64,000 nt of DNA from Citrobacter rodentium NBRC 105723 = DSM 16636 (GTDB lineage Bacteria > Pseudomonadota > Gammaproteobacteria > Enterobacterales > Enterobacteriaceae), in contig NZ_CP082833.1 in the NCBI RefSeq assembly GCF_021278985.1, forward strand, positions 4,402,001-4,466,000, given 5' to 3'. Every line of letters begins with the position of its first letter. Position 1 is the first letter of the stretch. The notes under the pieces are model-generated. The model was not told where the DNA came from. It saw nothing but the letters and a program-made list of their open reading frames with translations, and did no database searches. Below are positions 33,770 to 43,369 of the stretch, piece after piece. The position numbers and the translations under genes were made by a program.

Positions 33770-36700
33770 TTACAGGTCTGTCATTACCAACTGTATTTCA
33801 CCCCCAACATCCCCTGGGTATCGCTGTAGCCGTTGTCTCCCACCTGCACACCCACATTACCCCAGACACTCAGGCGGTCGTTCAGCTTGCCTTCCACACC
33901 GGTACGGATTTCGCCGAGGTTGCGGGCGCCATCACGGCTGACTTTGGTATCGTCCATTTTCACGCCAAAGGCTTCCGTATTATGTATCCAGTTCACCTCC
34001 ACGAACGGCTGGAACTCACGCTGTTTACCGTCATCCATTTTGTGGTGACTGTTCAGGTACGTTCTCACCCCGAGACGGGTCTGGATGTTGCCGTCGCCCT
34101 GCGTTTCGATGCGGGTACCGTCGTGCCGGGTATGCGCGTTAGCCTTCACCCCCATCCAGGTGACCTGCGCCTGCGGCTGGATATACCAGGCGTTCAGCGT
34201 GCCCTGGCTGCCCCAGAACTCACCGGCTTTAATGGTGTAACCAGCTTCCAGCGAGGCGGTCAACCCTTTGGATTTATACTCATCGCGCTCACGTCTGTCG
34301 GCGGTCACGCTGTTGTCGAACCAGTTGTACTGCACCCAGCTGTCCACATACATGCCGGTTTTGTCCATATCGTTCTGGTACCAGGTGCCGTACAGACCGG
34401 CGCTGTAACCGCTGACGCGACCTTCAGAACCATAGCCAGCGCGGTTGCTACGGGTATTGCTGTGCTCATTGGCATAGCCGCCCATTACGCCCACATGCCA
34501 GCGGTCGAGACCGTCGGTACTCCACCGGGCGATATCGCCACCCAGTTGAAGCACATAGCGGTTGCTCCGGGATTTCAGTTGGCCGTCACCGGCAGAAGAA
34601 CGTTCGTGACCGCCGACGTGGCGCATCCACATGCTGGTGACGTTATCCTCACCGTTGTGCAGTGCATCGGTGTACTGCGGTTCACCGAGTCGGTCGTGCA
34701 GGCGGTGGTTAAACAGCGTGTTGGCTGCCGCGATGTTGCTGATATAGCTGCCTGCTTCCGGGCGCAGGGCGTCCGGGGCGGCCGGGTCGACTACCGGCGC
34801 TTCAGGCGCGTTCTGCACGGGGGCCGCACCATTCCATTTACTGGTCAGGTACCAGTTCTTCGCTGCTGCCCCGGCACCTTTCGCCAGGGTATAGACATAG
34901 GCTCCGGCTTCCACGGTACCCTTCGTTAACGCAAAGTTACCGGCTGAGTTTCCATCCACCTGTACCAGTTCGATACCGTTTACCGTCTGTGCACCGATGC
35001 CGCCCACGTTATTCACCTCAACCCGGGTGTTGCCGGCGGTGTCACCGTGAACAGTCATTTTGTCCGTCGGTGAGTCGTCGCCGCCCAGTTCGGTATTGAA
35101 GGCCAGCAGGCCGTTGTTCCCGCTGTAGTTGCCGTTCACCGTCAGGGTGTTGCCCGGTGTCCCGTCTTCGCGGGCCAGCAGGACAGAACCGCTGTTAGTC
35201 AGGTTGCCGCCCACCAGGAAGTCGGTCATCTGCATCGTACCGCCCTGCATGACGTCGACATCCCCGGCGGTGCTGCCGTAACCGGTGAAGAAGGCGCCAT
35301 CATGAACATTAACCTGTTCACTTGCCATATCCACTGGCGTGGCTGCAGCCAGCGCCAGCGTACCGGCGGTGATATCCGTGATACCGGTGTACGCCACAGC
35401 GTCTGCGGTCAGGGTCAGGGTACCTGTCCCGGATTTGGTCAGGTCGCCGCCGCCGTTGACGCTGTTGCTGAGCGTCCAGTCACTGTCGGTGTTCACGGTC
35501 AGCAGACCCTCATCGTTCACCGTCGCGGTGCCGAGGTGGTACTGTTCACTCACCGTCAGGCTGCTGCCGTCGTCGATGTTAAACAGACCGCTGAAGCCGC
35601 TGTTGTCACCGGCAACGATGGCGTCCGTGATGTTCGTCGCGTCAACATGACCGGTACCGCTGATGTTATTTGCCAGAGTGCCGGTCGCGCCGTCCAGTGT
35701 CAGGGTGCCTTCATCGAAGATATCGCCGCTGCCTGCGCCCTGCACATTTCTGATGACCACTTCCGCACCGCTGCTGATGTCAGTGGTGGCGCTGAAGCCG
35801 CTGTTAGCGCCGTTAATGGTCAGCACACCGCCGACCACGTTCAGCGAGCCGCCGCCGGTCAGGATGCCGTCGCTGTACCCGCCACTGGCCAGGCTCAGCG
35901 AGCCGCCGTTAACATCCAGCACGGAGTCTTCATCGCCTGCCAGCATACCGGCCACCTGCACAGTGCCGTTGAGGTCCGCTTTCGCGACACTGTGAATCGC
36001 CAGCATTGCCGTATTGCCCAGCGCACCGTCGGCGTCGGTCCGCAGGGTACCGCTCAGCACCGTGGTGTCACCGGTGTAATCGTTGCTGCTGGACAGCGAC
36101 AGCACGTCACTACCGGTGGTGCTGATGGCGAGATTGCCGCTGCCGGTGATGCGGGCAGACTGGTCTGCCGCCGCGCCGGTGGCACCCGGCGTTCCTTCAA
36201 GGGTCAGAGTCTGGTTCGCCAGCAACTCCAGCTCCGTCAAGCCGTAGTTGACATACAGGCCGTCACCGGGTGCAGTACTCAGGCGGTAATCATAGGTGCC
36301 TTTCGCCACCGTATCCGCACTATGGGAAATATCAACCTGCTTCGCAGCTGTGATGGTACTGCCGGTCTGGTCCACAAGTGCCAGGTTAGCCCCGCTGCCA
36401 GTGACCGTCGTGGCACTGACCAACTCCAGACCAATGTTGGCGTCATCCTGGGTCATCAGGGACGAAGTGGTGTCCGTCGCATGACCCGGAACGTACGTTG
36501 CCGGGATGTTCACCTGGACCGTACCGCTGCCTGAGGCATCAAGATGGTTCGTCTTCACATAACTGGTGGCCACCGTATCGTGTGGGACGGTGGCATTAAA
36601 GGCCACACGACCGCCGGCGAAGGTGAGACCGCCGATGGTCTGTTCGCCGTTACCCACGGTGGTGGTATTACCTGTACTGGTAACCAACGTGGCTTGCGTT

Positions 36701-38103
36701 AATGCTGAGGTGTTGGTCCCGGAAAGGGCAAAAGTGCTGTTCTTCAGATCGACCGTTCCGGCAAAAGCGCTACCGACTGAAGGCGCAAAAGCAAAGACGT
36801 CCTCTGCTGTGGTCAGATCCACACTTATCAGGCCGGTTCCACTCAGCGCATTCCTGAGAGTGAAATTACCAGTACTGCCATTCGTGGCACCTTTAATTTC
36901 CAGCGTGCCTGCGGTGTCGATGGTCACGGCGCTGGAACCCAGGCCGGAACGGTTGATGCCTGGCATCTTGTTGGTGGTGAGGATGCCACCATTAATCAGC
37001 GTCGAACCACTGAAGATGTTATCGCCACTCAGCACAGTATGCCCGGCATCCTGGATTAGTGTACCTTCTCCTGAAATCACCGGTGAGAACTGATAGCCGC
37101 CTGCGGTAGAAAGATCAGAGACAGTGTGGTTGAAGACCAGTGTCCCTGTACCGGCGCCAAAGACGACCTTGCCAGCGCCAGTGATAAAGCCAGCATCTGC
37201 AGCGCTCTGACCGTGTTCCGCACCAATGTTAACGGTACCTTTACTGCCCGTAGCCTGGGCGATCGTCATATCGCCATCTAAAGCCAGAGTACCCGCATCG
37301 CTCAGATAGAGTACGCCCGTATTCGCACTTCCCACGATCATTGAGGTCGCGGTCATTGACGAACCGGCCCCGCTGATATTGATCGTACCCGCACTGGTGT
37401 TCATATTGCCCAGCGAGGTTACCCCGGCGACCACTTGCCCTCCCGCCTGTATATTCAGGATACCGATCCCCGACGCCCCCACCTGCAGATTTTTCTTAGC
37501 ACCGGTGGCGTCAGTAATCATCCAGCTTCCGCCGGAATTCACATTGACGGTCCCCTGGCCATCTGGAGAGCGGCCAATCATACTGTCGGCAATACTGTTG
37601 ACCTGTGCCTCGTTCCGGATATTCAGCGTGCCACGGCCATAATCACCCACCCGCAGTGCGCCGGTATTCATTGCGGAACCTGTTCCGGTAACATCAACCG
37701 TACCCGTGCCTGAAGCAAAACTGCCGAGGGTAGTCGTGCCCGCGGTCAATACACCTGCCGAGGCGATGTTAACGATTCCCGTACCGTAGTAACCGATATT
37801 AAAATCCTGTCTGGTACCCGCGGCGTTGACTAAATTCCACAGGCCCCCCGAGCTGACATCCACCGTACCGGTACTGTCTGCCGCATTGCCTACGATGCCG
37901 CCACGGCTGGTCACAACGGCATTGTTGGTCAGGATCATCGTCCCGTTACCGGCCACACCCGTGGTCAGTCTGCCGGTCAGATTCCACTGCGAGCCCGCAC
38001 CGTCGACTGTCACGATACCGGTACTGCCTGCCGCATTACCTATTACGCCGGTATCCGTATTCACCACGCCGCCATCAGTAATGGTAAGTGCGCCTTGCCC
38101 ATT

Positions 38104-38110
38104 CCCCCCC
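38104..38110 (-). repeat. G7 tract in the autotransporter gene
   Basis: C7 on the plus strand, coding KVGGNGQ. It is one of three G tracts within about 150 bases of each other in the 5' part of the gene. Confidence 0.85.
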
Positions 38111-38195
38111 ACCTTTATGGAGTCCGCAGTGAGAATGCTGCCAGTACCATTTACATTAGCTGAACTCTTACTGTTAACTCCATTCCCCAGGATGG

Positions 38196-38203
38196 CCCCC
38201 CCC
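38196..38203 (-). repeat. G8 tract in the autotransporter gene (in-frame side)
   Basis: C8 on the plus strand, coding VGGAILG. It lies just after the frame-breaking tract. Confidence 0.85.
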
Positions 38204-38249
38204 ACGGTGACCACACCTCCGGCATGAATATTGATATTACCCATACCAG

Positions 38250-38257
38250 CCCCCCCC
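38250..38257 (-). repeat. G8 tract that breaks the autotransporter frame
   Basis: C8 on the plus strand. Codons read GCT GGG GGG GGC TGG TAT GGG TAA in the signal-peptide frame; with one G fewer they read GCT GGG GGG GCT GGT ATG GGT and continue into the passenger. Confidence 0.9.
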
Positions 38258-38697
38258 AGCGTACAGTACGCTCCCAACATTCCATTGTCCTCCATCGCTG
38301 ACATCAACAGTTCCCGAACTTCCCGCTGATTGTCCAAGTACAGCTGCACTGCCAGTGACAGTTCCGCCATCGCTGATGTTGAGAATACCCGTGCCACCGG
38401 TGATGCTGCCAACATAGACAGTACCCGCATCAATGATGGAATTATCCTGAGTTATTAATAGACTTGTGTTCACAGTCAAATCTGCAGAGGCAATACCTGG
38501 CAGTGCAAGCAAAACCGTCAGAGAAAGTCGCTTTATTCGGGAGGGATGAGGTATGAGTTTACTCTGCGAAAGGGTACTGGCAGGAATAGTCCGGGTTACG
38601 GAGGTCACAAGGCGTTTTCCACTCACCAGTTCGGAGCAAACCTGAAATACGTTTAATACTCTATTCCAGATAATACGATAGATTTTGTTCATTGTTG

Positions 38698-38910
38698 TCA
38701 CCTCTTACGCCGTACACGTACGGACTGTCTGACTTTCACATGTATCTGAGTTCTTTCTGTGTATTCACACAGAGACGACAGGACGTCCATACCAGCTACG
38801 GATAATTCGTTTACTTTCCTGGTGAAACTGACCTGCGTAGCCGCGAATTCCGGTAAATATGCCTTCACCAGAACCGGACTGACCTGCAGGTTGATAGGAA
38901 TTTTATTCAT
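38698..38910 (-). CDS. Small ORF directly upstream of the autotransporter gene
   Basis: A 70-residue ORF (MNKIPINLQVSPVLVKAYLP; ends QSVRVRRKR). Its stop codon lies in the AAGAGGTGA ribosome site of the autotransporter gene, five bases before that ATG, so the two are probably one transcript with coupled translation. It is basic at the C-terminus with no signal peptide. I do not recognise the family; a leader peptide or small regulator is possible, and a spurious ORF cannot be excluded. Confidence 0.45.
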   Translation of the reverse strand: MNKIPINLQVSPVLVKAYLPEFAATQVSFTRKVNELSVAGMDVLSSLCEYTERTQIHVKVRQSVRVRRKR

Positions 38911-39682
38911 GTTACATACTCGTTAATTATTTAAATCTGCCTGGTTTATTTGCTTGTTTTAAAGTAAATAAAAATATAGCTACAAAGCCCCTTTTGCAGA
39001 ACGACAGAAAACATCAATCCCTTCAGTAATATTTTCTGAATGGCATTATTAATAAAGCAATTACTGACAGTAATTAAGGTGGTTTATTTACTCTTCCCGT
39101 TAACGGCTGACCAGGACAAATAAATAAAGAACAGGCAGATTTACAATTACCCACCGCCTCTCACCCAACATTATAAGATGTTGATAATTATAGGTATAAC
39201 CAACGAATCCTGACACTACATTTAAAATAAATTAACATAAAGAAAACATTTTATGTTGTCTGACTGGCCCTGATATGAGTACAGTTTCAGGGTTAATCAG
39301 AGAGTATTTTACACCCCTTCCAGACTGGTTCCTGCAAGTATCTTCGAATACAGGTCCGCCCCCCTGATTCTTTATATTAGCCACGCTAAATTTTCTTCAG
39401 GTGTAGTTTTGCATTGCGTAAAAAAACAGTCAATATGCCAGGATGGCCCCCAAAAATCACCCGTCGCTCACCGGAATTATTCTGGTACATAAATTCTCAG
39501 TCTTACTTATTCTCCCGCCTTTTTTATCTCATACATATCCAGAACACCCTCACATAAACCAGGATATTTATCCTTGTAAATAAGAATTTTACACATCCCA
39601 TGCAATCCGTAATTATTTCTCAGACAGCACTTTTTGCTAACTGGTATGGGCCGGAAGGTGGTATTGAATAACCATTTAAATT
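38911..39682. promoter_or_regulatory. AT-rich upstream region of the autotransporter
   Basis: 770 bases with no convincing gene. It must contain the autotransporter promoter. Notable inverted repeats are AATTACTGACAGTAATT (39060-39076) and ATTATAAGATGTTGATAATTAT (about 39170-39191). The base composition is like the effector island. Nothing else recognised. Confidence 0.5.
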
Positions 39683-39759
39683 GTGTGTCTATTGAATTTT
39701 TGGTTACGTAAGGGAGCTGTCATCCGCGATGACATTGACCAGCCAATGACCGAGCGCGG

Positions 39760-40006
39760 ACAGTTCATCCGTAAGACGTTCAATAATCACCGGCCAAAAG
39801 CTGTTCGGGCTGCACAAAGCGAGCGGGACCGACAACTGGATTACACGTTTCACCATATTAAGGCAAAAACGATTTCAGGTTTTGAGGGCAGTAGCAGGGA
39901 TAAACGGCTTTTCAGCGGTCACAAAACGGAAAGCCAGGTGCTTATCTACGACAGAAAGGTACAAATCAGCCCGACGTTGGATCGACCGATTATTGGGGAA
40001 AAATGA
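39760..40006 (+). pseudogene. Integrase C-terminal fragment 1
   Basis: From GQFIRKTFNNHRPKAVRAAQ on: RQLDYTFHHIKAKTISGFEG, LFSGHKTESQVLIYDRKVQI and a stop. This is the catalytic end (H...K, GHK, Tyr) of the same tyrosine recombinase as at 42802 and 50375. The frame is open upstream to 39683 but unrelated. It is followed 92 bases later by a tRNA-Ser 3'-end copy. Confidence 0.85.
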
Positions 40007-40097
40007 ATTTTTATGCAAATGAAGGAACAGGATATTCTTTTTTATTCCTCGCCCCTAAAACAAAAGGGTTACCTTTCGGTAAACCCTTGTTCAATCC

Positions 40098-40155
40098 GGC
40101 GGAAGCGCAGAGATTCGAACTCTGGAACCCTTTCGGGTCGCGGTTTTCAAGACCG
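40098..40155 (-). other. att copy 1: tRNA-Ser(UGA) 3' end repeat
   Basis: A direct repeat of the 3' part of serT (CGGAAGCGCAGAGATTCGAA onward) in the same orientation. It differs by one deleted base in the anticodon-arm region and continues as TTTTCAAGACCG. The terminator-like stem preceding it (AAGGGTTACCTTTCGGTAAACCCTT) is also shared with serT. It marks the left end of the element that lies between this and 43.2 kb. Confidence 0.9.
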
Positions 40156-40281
40156 AAAAAAACTTGATGTTTCAAAACCGCCATAAGGCTAATATAAATT
40201 GTTTTGTCGCATAGACACTTGTTCTTGCCAAACAACGATTTTTTATTTCTCGTTATCATGATTAAGAGTAACACACGTCTA

Positions 40282-40782
40282 TTACTCCCGCAGCAAAGCA
40301 TATAGTTTGCTGTCATAGAGGTGACCGTTCTTATATGCGGCCTTTTTTAACACGCCCTCTAATTCAAAACCGTTTTTTTCAAGAAGCCTGCATGAACCCA
40401 GATTATGAGAAAAGACGATTGCATATAATCGGATGATATTGCAATTTTGGAATGAAAGCTGCACCATCTGTTTTACCGCTTTTGTCATGACCCCTTTTCC
40501 CCAGTAATCTTCTCCAAGCCAGTATCCAAGTTCTGCGCTTTTCTCATAAATATCAGAGCCTACTGTAATACCGATACCGCCCACCGCTTGACCGTCAATG
40601 ACGATTGCAAGGTTGCGAGTTTTCTGTAAATCTTGCGTTTGGCAAAATTCAATAAAGCGCACAGCATCTTCTTCCGTATAGGGGTAGGGAAAGATATTTC
40701 TCAAATTTCGGGCAATGTTCTGATTATTGGCATGGCGCACCAGATCGTGAACATAGTCTAAAGACCATTCTTTTAATTCCAT
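40282..40782 (-). CDS. GNAT-family N-acetyltransferase (RimJ/RimL-like)
   Basis: A 166-residue acetyltransferase. ATG 40782 follows a perfect TAGGAGGAAATTT ribosome site. Family features: FIEFCQTQDLQKTRNLAIVI, IGITVGSDIYEKSAELGYWL, the acetyl-CoA loop GEDYWGKGVMTKAVKQMV, and NLGSCRLLEKNGFELEGVLK, as in RimL/RimJ-type enzymes. The substrate is unknown. It is the last gene of a three-gene same-strand group, ten bases after the synthetase-like gene. Strong AGGAGG sites and AT-rich codons point to a Gram-positive origin. Confidence 0.9.
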   Translation of the reverse strand: MELKEWSLDYVHDLVRHANNQNIARNLRNIFPYPYTEEDAVRFIEFCQTQDLQKTRNLAIVIDGQAVGGIGITVGSDIYEKSAELGYWLGEDYWGKGVMTKAVKQMVQLSFQNCNIIRLYAIVFSHNLGSCRLLEKNGFELEGVLKKAAYKNGHLYDSKLYALLRE

Positions 40783-40792
40783 AAATTTCCTC

Positions 40793-41713
40793 CTAAAGCA
40801 ATAACAACCTTTCCAAACCAAGACCACTTATTAAACACCGATTTTTCTTACTCCTTGTCATTTTGCTAATCCAGTCAACAAAACCACCATCGCCAATTTC
40901 AATTTGCTCGTTATCTTTTTGCACATAAATCTTAAAATTGATTCCTTTGTAGTAGTTGTTATTCTCACTTTTTAGATCAACAGAAACAGGAGTACCAGGA
41001 AACACCTCTTTTATAACAGAGTACATTTCTTCAAAAAAGTCCTCATAGGCTGTATATCCAGTTCGCCGTCTTAGCACAATCGTCATTTTACGATGGTATC
41101 TTCTCTGTACTAAATTATCATAGAATTGAAGATGGTGCTTTAACAGCTCCTTTTCACACAGATAAGAACCCTTATCCTTTGCGGTGGATACAATGCAAAA
41201 AATCCCAAAATGTGCATATGAATTTTCGCCTTCCCACTTCTGACCTCTGACTACGCGTGTCGTCGTCGCATAATGTGTACAGCGGGTATGGTCAATTTGG
41301 TTGTTCAATATATCATTGGCAAGCATGATTGCCAGAATATTAGACGGGTCGGAAAGCACCTCAACATTCCGTACCGCACTTAATACATTGTTTTGGTTTA
41401 CACAGCCAAACACACTACAACTACCAATCGGTGCAACCGGGGACAATAATTTGTTTGTAATTCCGGCTTTTGATGTCATTGATAATAGTTCCAGTTCTAA
41501 CTGGAGCAGTTTAATCGGGTCAAAGCTGCCCGGAGCAACAAAGCGGTTTTCCCTGAATGTATGCAGAACTTTTTGTGGTGAGGATTTCGCTGTTCTTAGT
41601 AAAAAGAGTTTCAATAAAACAGAATTGAAGTCTGCTGTATTCAAAGGACTTATTCTGTCGAAAAAGTCCTGTATTTCTATTTTTTCTAATATTCTTTTGC
41701 AAATTTTATCCAT
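40793..41713 (-). CDS. Class II aminoacyl-tRNA synthetase-like protein (HisRS/HisZ-like)
   Basis: From ATG 41713 (SD AAGGAGAG) there are 306 residues. The C-terminal half reads like a HisRS/HisZ catalytic core: EVLSDPSNILAIMLANDILN (cf. the LRPE-T substrate segment), TRVVRGQKWEGENSYAHFGI (motif 2-like R-x-x-R, but the acidic residue of the usual FRYER is V), YYKGINFKIYV, EIGDGGFVDWISKM (cf. GGRYD), and motif 3-like ISGLGLERLLLL ending the protein. There is no anticodon-binding domain. So it is probably not a true synthetase but an amino-acid-activating or regulatory paralogue. Middle gene between the Crp-like regulator and the acetyltransferase. Function unknown. Confidence 0.65.
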   Translation of the reverse strand: MDKICKRILEKIEIQDFFDRISPLNTADFNSVLLKLFLLRTAKSSPQKVLHTFRENRFVAPGSFDPIKLLQLELELLSMTSKAGITNKLLSPVAPIGSCSVFGCVNQNNVLSAVRNVEVLSDPSNILAIMLANDILNNQIDHTRCTHYATTTRVVRGQKWEGENSYAHFGIFCIVSTAKDKGSYLCEKELLKHHLQFYDNLVQRRYHRKMTIVLRRRTGYTAYEDFFEEMYSVIKEVFPGTPVSVDLKSENNNYYKGINFKIYVQKDNEQIEIGDGGFVDWISKMTRSKKNRCLISGLGLERLLLL

Positions 41714-41780
41714 GAAGATCTCTCCTTTTTTTTCAGCATAGTAAAAGTGAGAAACCCCATCAAGGTCAATTGACCCACCC

Positions 41781-42401
41781 TTATAAATATGGCACACTTT
41801 TTTGGAGTTGTGTCATATCCTTAATCAAAAACGTGTTGTTACTATATGAAACTATCCCCTCGTTCTCACAAGTGCTGATAGCCCTGTTCAAACTGCGAAT
41901 GGGTGTGTTAATTTCCTTTGATAAATTTGCTTTTGTGAGATTTTGCAAAGTGCCTCGTCGAGAATGTATCAGAATACTTCTCAAAAGTCTTTCTTTCACG
42001 GTAAGGCTTAGTAAATGTTCTACCAATTCAGCGTTTATTATCAATTTATTTGCTAATTCCTTAATTAAAAATTTAGTAGCCTCAAAATCAGATTGTAACC
42101 ATGACAGAAAGTCTGTTTTATAAAGTCGTTTGGCAATACATGATGTAACGGCTGTAATCTCAACGGGTTTCCTTCCATCGTAGAATGGTTCTATTTCACC
42201 GAAAAAACTTCCTTTTTCATACAAATGCAGAGTAGCAAATGTTCCGTGAGGGCTTTGAATATACGCCTCAGCTGTGCCCTCCATCAAGAAATAAATGTAG
42301 TTATTCTCCCGCCCTGCAAATAATATTGTTTCATTGGGATTATAAATTTTAGTTTCCAACTTCTCTTTCACACGGCCAGGCATAATATCATAAAAAAACA
42401 T
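41781..42401 (-). CDS. Crp/Fnr-family transcription regulator
   Basis: 206 residues: an N-terminal cyclic-nucleotide-type sensor domain (ILFAGRENNYIYFLMEGTAE, LYEKGSFFGEIEPFYDGRKP) and a C-terminal helix-turn-helix (LTKANLSKEINTPIRSLNRA). There is no Fnr-type Cys cluster. SD AGAGGAGAG. First gene of the cassette: the synthetase-like gene follows after 67 bases and the GNAT gene after that, so it probably regulates them. AT-rich, Firmicute-like. Confidence 0.85.
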   Translation of the reverse strand: MFFYDIMPGRVKEKLETKIYNPNETILFAGRENNYIYFLMEGTAEAYIQSPHGTFATLHLYEKGSFFGEIEPFYDGRKPVEITAVTSCIAKRLYKTDFLSWLQSDFEATKFLIKELANKLIINAELVEHLLSLTVKERLLRSILIHSRRGTLQNLTKANLSKEINTPIRSLNRAISTCENEGIVSYSNNTFLIKDMTQLQKSVPYL

Positions 42402-42756
42402 TGCACTCTCCTCTTGTTATTCAACAACTATTACCATAAATATTGGTGTAAAGAAAACGCCTAAATTATCTTCAGGCAACCAATATTTTATTCGTATTTT
42501 AACTTTTTCCTTCTTCCAACACTAAGCTTTTCCAGAATGTGCGGCGTGCTGTTGAAGGCAACCAGCGTTCAGTATTCAGGATACCCGAACAGACCAGTCG
42601 CACTCAGCCATGCCTCACAGATATAGCTCCCCTCGGTATCGCACGCTCCACCATTTACGACTGAATGAATCCCAAATCGCCCCGTTAACGATCCAACATT
42701 TCCCGGACCGGTTCAGCCCGGCCAAAAATCTGTTGGCTGGCGTGAAAATGATTTGA
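42402..42756. other. Spacer upstream of the cassette
   Basis: 355 bases. The left part is AT-rich and presumably carries the cassette promoter on the minus strand. From about 42520 the composition changes to GC-balanced, non-coding prophage-like DNA leading into the integrase fragment. No gene seen. Confidence 0.4.
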
Positions 42757-43068
42757 ATAACGGCACAGAAAGAATGTCCGAAGCTGTCACCTGACGCGCT
42801 GGTGCTTTACAACAACGATCATGGACAGTTCATCCGTAAGACGTTCAATAATCGTTGGCTAAAAGCTGTTCGGGCTGCACAAAGCGAGCTGGGCCGACAA
42901 CTGGATTACACGTTTCACGATATTAAGGCAAAAGCTATTTCAGATTTTGAGGGCAGTAGCAGGGATAAGCAGCTTTTCAGCGGTCACAAAACGGAAAGCC
43001 AGGTGCTTATTTATGACAGAAAGGTACAAATCAGCCCGACGTTGGATCGACCGGTTATTGGGGAATAA
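42757..43068 (+). pseudogene. Integrase C-terminal fragment 2
   Basis: From about 42775 the frame reads CPKLSPDALVLYNNDHGQFI, RKTFNNRWLKAVRAAQSELG, RQLDYTFHDIKAKAISDFEG, LFSGHKTESQVLIYDRKVQI and a stop. This is the catalytic C-terminus of the serT-array integrase type with the conserved GHK and Tyr. The N-terminal half is gone. A tRNA-Ser 3'-end copy follows 98 bases later. Confidence 0.88.
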
Positions 43069-43127
43069 GTGAATTTTTATGCAAATGGAGGGACAGGAAA
43101 TTCTTTGAGAGTATTCTTTGCCTCAAA

Positions 43128-43160
43128 ACAAAGGGGCTAGCTGATTGCTAGCCCCTTGTT
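43128..43160. terminator. Terminator-like hairpin before att copy 2
   Basis: AGGGGCTAGCTGATTGCTAGCCCCTTGTTT, a strong stem with a T-rich tail between the integrase fragment and the tRNA end copy; the equivalent stem lies at 51108-51136 next to serT. Confidence 0.75.
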
Positions 43161-43165
43161 TAATC

Positions 43166-43221
43166 TGGCGGAAGCGCAGAGATTCGAACTCTGGAACCCT
43201 TTCGGGTCGCCGGTTTTCAAG
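43166..43221 (-). other. att copy 2: tRNA-Ser(UGA) 3' end repeat
   Basis: 56 bases identical to the serT 3' half (51141-51196). With 14 further identical bases on the left, the uninterrupted identity is 70 bases (43152-43221 versus 51127-51196). The match stops after TTTTCAAG in the anticodon loop. This is the junction between two tandem elements. Confidence 0.95.
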
Positions 43222-43369
43222 TACGATAAAATAATTATAAATATCAGTAAAATAGATACATTAAGAAGAATATAGTAAAAATTAACGCAGTATATAAATC
43301 AAAAATCTACATGTAATTTAGTATCTATATTCTTCTACTTTTATGCTATTCCATCGCTTTATACCACAC

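Larger units (their letters stand above)
33784..38692 (-). pseudogene. AIDA-I-type autotransporter adhesin, frameshifted at a G8 tract (possible phase-variable gene)
   Basis: A large type Va surface protein. The N-terminus (MNKIYRIIWNRVLNVFQVCS, ATG 38692, SD AAGAGGTGA) is the extended signal peptide of AIDA-type proteins, ending near ALPGIASA. The passenger is built of AIDA repeats (GTVDVSSGGLWNL-type, GTLNIRNEAQVNS) and beta-helical autotransporter repeats. The C-terminal 300 or so residues form the beta barrel, ending QGMLGVKYSW. The signal-peptide frame stops at 38237, while passenger and barrel lie in another frame. Both meet at a run of eight G (38250-38257). Seven G would join them as LYAGGAGMGNINIH and give 1636 codons including stop. 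So either a slippage switch in the OFF state, a broken gene, or a sequencing error. Confidence 0.88.

Noticed and set aside
35302..36534. Long plus-strand ORF (410 codons) opposite the autotransporter, with several others nearby
   Set aside because: Antisense shadow of a repetitive GC-rich passenger gene; no family text, no ribosome site, and the minus-strand frame has clear domain structure.
33784..38433. Reading the autotransporter as a complete gene starting at 38433
   Set aside because: The first 60 or so residues of that frame (MMRVLSMLAASPVARVFSTS) are an out-of-frame translation of the true AIDA repeat; the real start with its extended signal peptide is at 38692.
33784..38692. CRISPR-like periodicity in the autotransporter region
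   Set aside because: The repeats are degenerate coding repeats of the passenger, not identical repeats with unique spacers; no cas genes and no CRISPR array found anywhere in the window.
40098..40155. A second tRNA-Ser gene
   Set aside because: Only the 3' half is present and it has a one-base deletion; no 5' acceptor half, so an att repeat, not a tRNA.
43166..43221. A third tRNA-Ser gene
   Set aside because: Identity with serT ends in the anticodon loop; the 5' half is missing.
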